64,000 bases of DNA. Source: Bacteroidia bacterium. Its GTDB lineage: Bacteria > Bacteroidota > Bacteroidia > Bacteroidales > Azobacteroidaceae. The DNA lies in the NCBI GenBank assembly GCA_025999935.1, contig BNXY01000004.1, positions 1 to 64,000 of the forward strand, written 5' to 3'. A model generated the notes under the pieces. The model was not told the DNA's origin. It made no database searches and saw only the letters and a program-made list of their open reading frames with translations. Positions 60,932 to 64,000 of this stretch are shown here, in pieces (the stretch's first letter is position 1; every line of letters starts with the position of its first letter). A program made the translations under genes and the position numbers.

Positions 60932-62893
60932 TCATTTTATTGTAATTAATACTTCCGGGTAAACAACGACCGGATATTTTTCATTCAATTTTTTCTGCCA
61001 TTCCGCCTCTAAATAGTCCTGATAGCTTGTAACCACTAATCCGCGTACATCAGAATAGGATTCCGGCGCATTCAACACTTTTCCGATCAGGAAGAAATCT
61101 TGAAATTCGGCGGGTCTTTCCGCTTTTCCCGATTTGAAAGCCGATTCATCGACAAAAGCATTGTCTCCTTTTTTATACAAACCTTTTTCGATTTTTACGT
61201 AGCTAACCTCCCCTACCTTATAATTGTCGTACAGATATTCAACCGCATCTCCCGGATCCATTTTGGAGATTTCCTTTTGCATTTTCTTTTTTGTTTTGGC
61301 GTCTTTCGCCAAGACAACATAGCCCTTGAAATAAGGTTCTTCCCATGCAAATCGGTCTTTATTTTTCTTGAAATAATTCTCAAGTCCTTCCGTGTCTTCT
61401 GAAGCTTTTTCCCAAACTTCGCGATTAGCTACTTCAAACATCAGGATACCGTCATAATATTCCTGCATCAGATTCTTAAATTCCGGATATTTGCTTTCAA
61501 GCATTTGAACTTCAAGCATTTGTAGCACACTACATTCAACGATTGCCAAGCAATCGGCCAAATAATCGGTAGATATCGTGAATGGCGAACGGGCATTTGC
61601 CTTCAAATATCCGATAAAATCAGCTATCGAAAAAGACTCATTCCCGGCTTTAAATAAAACAGTGGAATTGTTTTCCAAAGAACTGTAAAATGAATCCGTG
61701 GTCGGGTAAACTGTTTCAGCCGCAGCAAAGACGGTCTTGTAAGCCGCATCGTTTTTTGTAAAGCCGATTTCTTTCTTCAAATTGTCTATACCGGGCTGAT
61801 GCAAAGTCACATAATAACCGCCACTCTCTAATTTTTTTTCTATTTCTTGCCTTTTTTCTTCAAAAGGTTCAAGCGGTTTTTTATCCAATAATTTCACGAT
61901 ATGATAACCAAATTCGGTTCTGAAAGGCTTGGATATGGCGCCTTTTTCTTTCAGATCAAAAACGGCATCCTGAAATTCTTTTACCATGGCGCCAAAACCG
62001 AACCAACCCAACTCTCCGCCACGGGAAGCATTACTCGAATCATTGGAATATTCTTTGGCCAATTTGGCAAAGTCTTCTCCTTTTATCGCTTTATCATAAA
62101 CTTCCGTAATTTTCTTCAAAACATCGTCTGTCTGAACAACATCCGCATCTTGCGGACACATAATCAGAATATGAGCGGCATTGACTTGCCCCGGATTTTC
62201 CTTTTTTGCGTGCACTTTCACAATATGATATCCGTAATTGGTACGCACCAATCGACCAATCTGACCGATGGGCGTTGTAAATGCAGCTTCTTCCAAAGCG
62301 ATATTGAGTGTCAAACCCGGAAAACAGCCCAGATAACCCGCTCTGGCGTTTTCTTTCGAGCGGGTATCGTCTGAAAATTCCTTGGCCAATTTTTCAAAAT
62401 TTTCTCCTTTTAAAGCGCGATTGCGTATTTGAACTGCTTTCTTATAGGCTTCCAGCGTATCGGCCGGCAAAGTATTAAAAACATTGTCTTTTGTTCCGGG
62501 AAATGCAACGAGAATATGGCTCACTTCGACCAATTCTTTCATCCGGTCGTATTCTTTTCTAACTAAATTTTCATTGATTGCTAATTCTTTCAGATAAGAT
62601 TGCGCCAATTGGGCGCGGTATTCTGAAAATTCCCTCAAAAACGTTGCGGTTGTATCCAAACCTTGCGCTTCGGCTTCAGCCACCCGCAATTTAAGGTTTT
62701 TGAACATGCCGACATACTCGTCCAAAGTAATTTTATCAACGACATCTCCCTCGTTGTATTTGTAATAGAAATATTCAAATTCCAATTTGCCGATATCCTT
62801 TCCATTCACTTTCATGACCACAGGGTCATTGGTTTGCGCGAGAATCAAAATCGATGTCATCCATAAGAGTAAGGGTAAAAAACACTTTTTCAT
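60932..62893 (-). CDS. Periplasmic peptidyl-prolyl isomerase with two parvulin domains
   Basis: About 653 residues with a signal peptide (CFLPLLLWMTSILILAQ). Two PpiC/rotamase domains, about 125-225 (SHILVAFPG, then FEKLAKEFSDDTRS, and NYGYHIVKVHAK) and about 235-335 (AHILIMCPQDADV, FAKLAKEYSND, GGELGWFG, and EFGYHIVKLLDKK). A long C-terminal helical and beta region follows with no family I can name. ATG 62893 (MKKCFLP) is preferred to 62902. First gene of the four-gene cluster running to the OstA-like gene, so a PPIase/outer-membrane quality-control operon. Confidence 0.9.
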   Translation of the reverse strand: MKKCFLPLLLWMTSILILAQTNDPVVMKVNGKDIGKLEFEYFYYKYNEGDVVDKITLDEYVGMFKNLKLRVAEAEAQGLDTTATFLREFSEYRAQLAQSYLKELAINENLVRKEYDRMKELVEVSHILVAFPGTKDNVFNTLPADTLEAYKKAVQIRNRALKGENFEKLAKEFSDDTRSKENARAGYLGCFPGLTLNIALEEAAFTTPIGQIGRLVRTNYGYHIVKVHAKKENPGQVNAAHILIMCPQDADVVQTDDVLKKITEVYDKAIKGEDFAKLAKEYSNDSSNASRGGELGWFGFGAMVKEFQDAVFDLKEKGAISKPFRTEFGYHIVKLLDKKPLEPFEEKRQEIEKKLESGGYYVTLHQPGIDNLKKEIGFTKNDAAYKTVFAAAETVYPTTDSFYSSLENNSTVLFKAGNESFSIADFIGYLKANARSPFTISTDYLADCLAIVECSVLQMLEVQMLESKYPEFKNLMQEYYDGILMFEVANREVWEKASEDTEGLENYFKKNKDRFAWEEPYFKGYVVLAKDAKTKKKMQKEISKMDPGDAVEYLYDNYKVGEVSYVKIEKGLYKKGDNAFVDESAFKSGKAERPAEFQDFFLIGKVLNAPESYSDVRGLVVTSYQDYLEAEWQKKLNEKYPVVVYPEVLITIK

Positions 62894-62976
62894 ACAATAC
62901 AATAATTATTTTTACTTTTTGTTAAACATAACCTAACCCATATTAAACGGTAAAATGAATATTTTATTGTATATAT

Positions 62977-64000
62977 TTATCCTCTGTTGTAACTATAATT
63001 GGGCGCTTCCTGTGTAATCGTCACATCGTGCGGGTGGCTTTCCTGCACACCGGCATGGGTAATTCGGGTAAATTTCGCCTTGTGAAGTTCTTCAATATTT
63101 TTCGCTCCGCAATAGCCCATCCCGGCTCTCAATCCGCCAACCATCTGATAGATAACTTCATACAAAGAACCTTGATATGGAACACGAGCGGCAATTCCTT
63201 CCGGAACTAATTTTTTAATATCGTCTTCCACATCCTGAAAATAGCGGTCTTTCGATCCTTTTTGCATGGCTTCCAAAGACCCCATTCCCCGGTAGGATTT
63301 AAATTTTCTTCCGTTGTAAATAATGGTTTCTCCGGGAGATTCTTCCACGCCGGCCAGCAAGGAACCCATCATAACCGAATATCCGCCTGCGGCCAACGCT
63401 TTGACTATATCGCCCGAATAGCGCAAACCGCCGTCGGCAATTACCGGAATGCCCGTACCTTCCAATTCCTTAGCCACTTCGTAAATGGCCGAAAGTTGGG
63501 GAACGCCCACTCCGGCTATCACACGGGTTGTACAAATCGAACCCGGCCCGATTCCTACTTTGATTCCATCGGCTCCGGCATCCGCCAGCAACCGGGCGGC
63601 TTCTTTCGTCGCAATGTTTCCTACAATAATATCTATCTGAGAATAAGCTTTTTTCACTTCTTTCAGCATCTCTACAACAGACCGGGAATGTCCGTGGGCC
63701 GTATCAATAACGATGGCATCAACACCGGCATTGACCAATGCATCAACCCTTTCCATGGTATCGTAGGTAACGCCGACACCGGCTGCGGCGCGTAAACGTC
63801 CGTTGGTGTCTTTACAAGCAAAAGGTTTATCTTTGGCTTTCGTTATATCTTTGTAAGTGATGAGTCCGATCAATTTATTATCGCTGTCCACCACCGGCAG
63901 TTTTTCAATTTTATATTGTTGGAGAATTTCGGCGGCAGCTTCCAAATTGGTAGATTGATCGGTAGTAATTAACTTGTCTTTCGTCATGATGCTATCGATC
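62977..64000 (-). CDS. guaB: IMP dehydrogenase (N-terminus beyond window)
   Basis: Oxidises IMP to XMP with NAD, the first step of GMP synthesis. The visible 340 residues begin inside the second CBS domain ([13 protein letters not shown], then [20 protein letters not shown]). The catalytic barrel follows: [27 protein letters not shown], the catalytic loop [15 protein letters not shown] with its active-site Cys, [26 protein letters not shown] and the flap ending [13 protein letters not shown]. About 150 residues at the start are missing because of the window edge. It ends 84 bases before the PPIase gene start and faces the same way. Confidence 0.96.
   Translation of the reverse strand, partial: IDSIMTKDKLITTDQSTNLEAAAEILQQYKIEKLPVVDSDNKLIGLITYKDITKAKDKPFACKDTNGRLRAAAGVGVTYDTMERVDALVNAGVDAIVIDTAHGHSRSVVEMLKEVKKAYSQIDIIVGNIATKEAARLLADAGADGIKVGIGPGSICTTRVIAGVGVPQLSAIYEVAKELEGTGIPVIADGGLRYSGDIVKALAAGGYSVMMGSLLAGVEESPGETIIYNGRKFKSYRGMGSLEAMQKGSKDRYFQDVEDDIKKLVPEGIAARVPYQGSLYEVIYQMVGGLRAGMGYCGAKNIEELHKAKFTRITHAGVQESHPHDVTITQEAPNYSYNRG

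Noticed and set aside
63262..63795. 177-codon plus-strand ORF
   Set aside because: Fully antisense to guaB, whose catalytic motifs are clear; the composition is that of a shadow frame.

Overview
The window is about 42% GC and gene-dense. It comes from a member of Bacteroidetes, most likely order Bacteroidales. The evidence is two SusC/SusD pairs with glycoside hydrolases, a Bacteroides-like serine palmitoyltransferase, M56/BlaI regulation, GQGPGE-type six-bladed propeller lipoproteins, and repeated promoter boxes of the form TAnnTTTG with an upstream TTTG. No rRNA, tRNA or CRISPR array was seen.

Region by region. 1-5.2 kb is core metabolism: a Gfo/Idh/MocA oxidoreductase cut by the window edge, a LuxR-type regulator, cysK, riboflavin synthase and an ArnT-like glycosyltransferase. 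5.3-11.6 kb is an AT-rich peptide-export island: two paralogous membrane-anchored PPP-type phosphatases, a C39-peptidase ABC exporter and an HlyD adaptor, with a relic of the exporter start codon region between the phosphatases and no recognisable precursor peptide. 11.9-20.2 kb holds an SDR dehydrogenase, a TPR-BlaI-M56/TonB operon with a probable operator inside its promoter, a Dna2-like nuclease-helicase carrying an in-frame palindromic repeat, and tatA-tatC. 20.4-26.4 kb has a thioredoxin-family protein, a degraded stretch, a RidA protein, serC-pgk and an unknown exported protein.

26.5-40.2 kb is a polysaccharide utilisation locus: GH5 and GH27 enzymes, two SusC/SusD pairs and an IPT/TIG surface lipoprotein, suggesting use of a galactose-decorated glycan such as galactomannan. 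40.2-43.5 kb is the rplM-rpsI-rpsB-tsf translation cluster plus a small acidic lipoprotein. 43.7-47.7 kb holds serine palmitoyltransferase (sphingolipids), dnaX and an Rpn/PD-(D/E)XK protein with a 12/24-bp repeat tract.

47.9-53.7 kb is an unstable AT-rich accessory region: an IS3 relic, three six-bladed propeller lipoproteins, one intact and one truncated thiol protein, and a headless NVEALA-type peptide joined to a duplicated 5' fragment of the neighbouring ftsB gene. From 53.8 kb the core resumes: ftsB, a small membrane protein, a TrmH/SpoU methyltransferase, mutL, then an outer-membrane biogenesis cluster (OstA/LptA-like protein and three parvulin/SurA-like chaperones), and guaB cut by the right edge.
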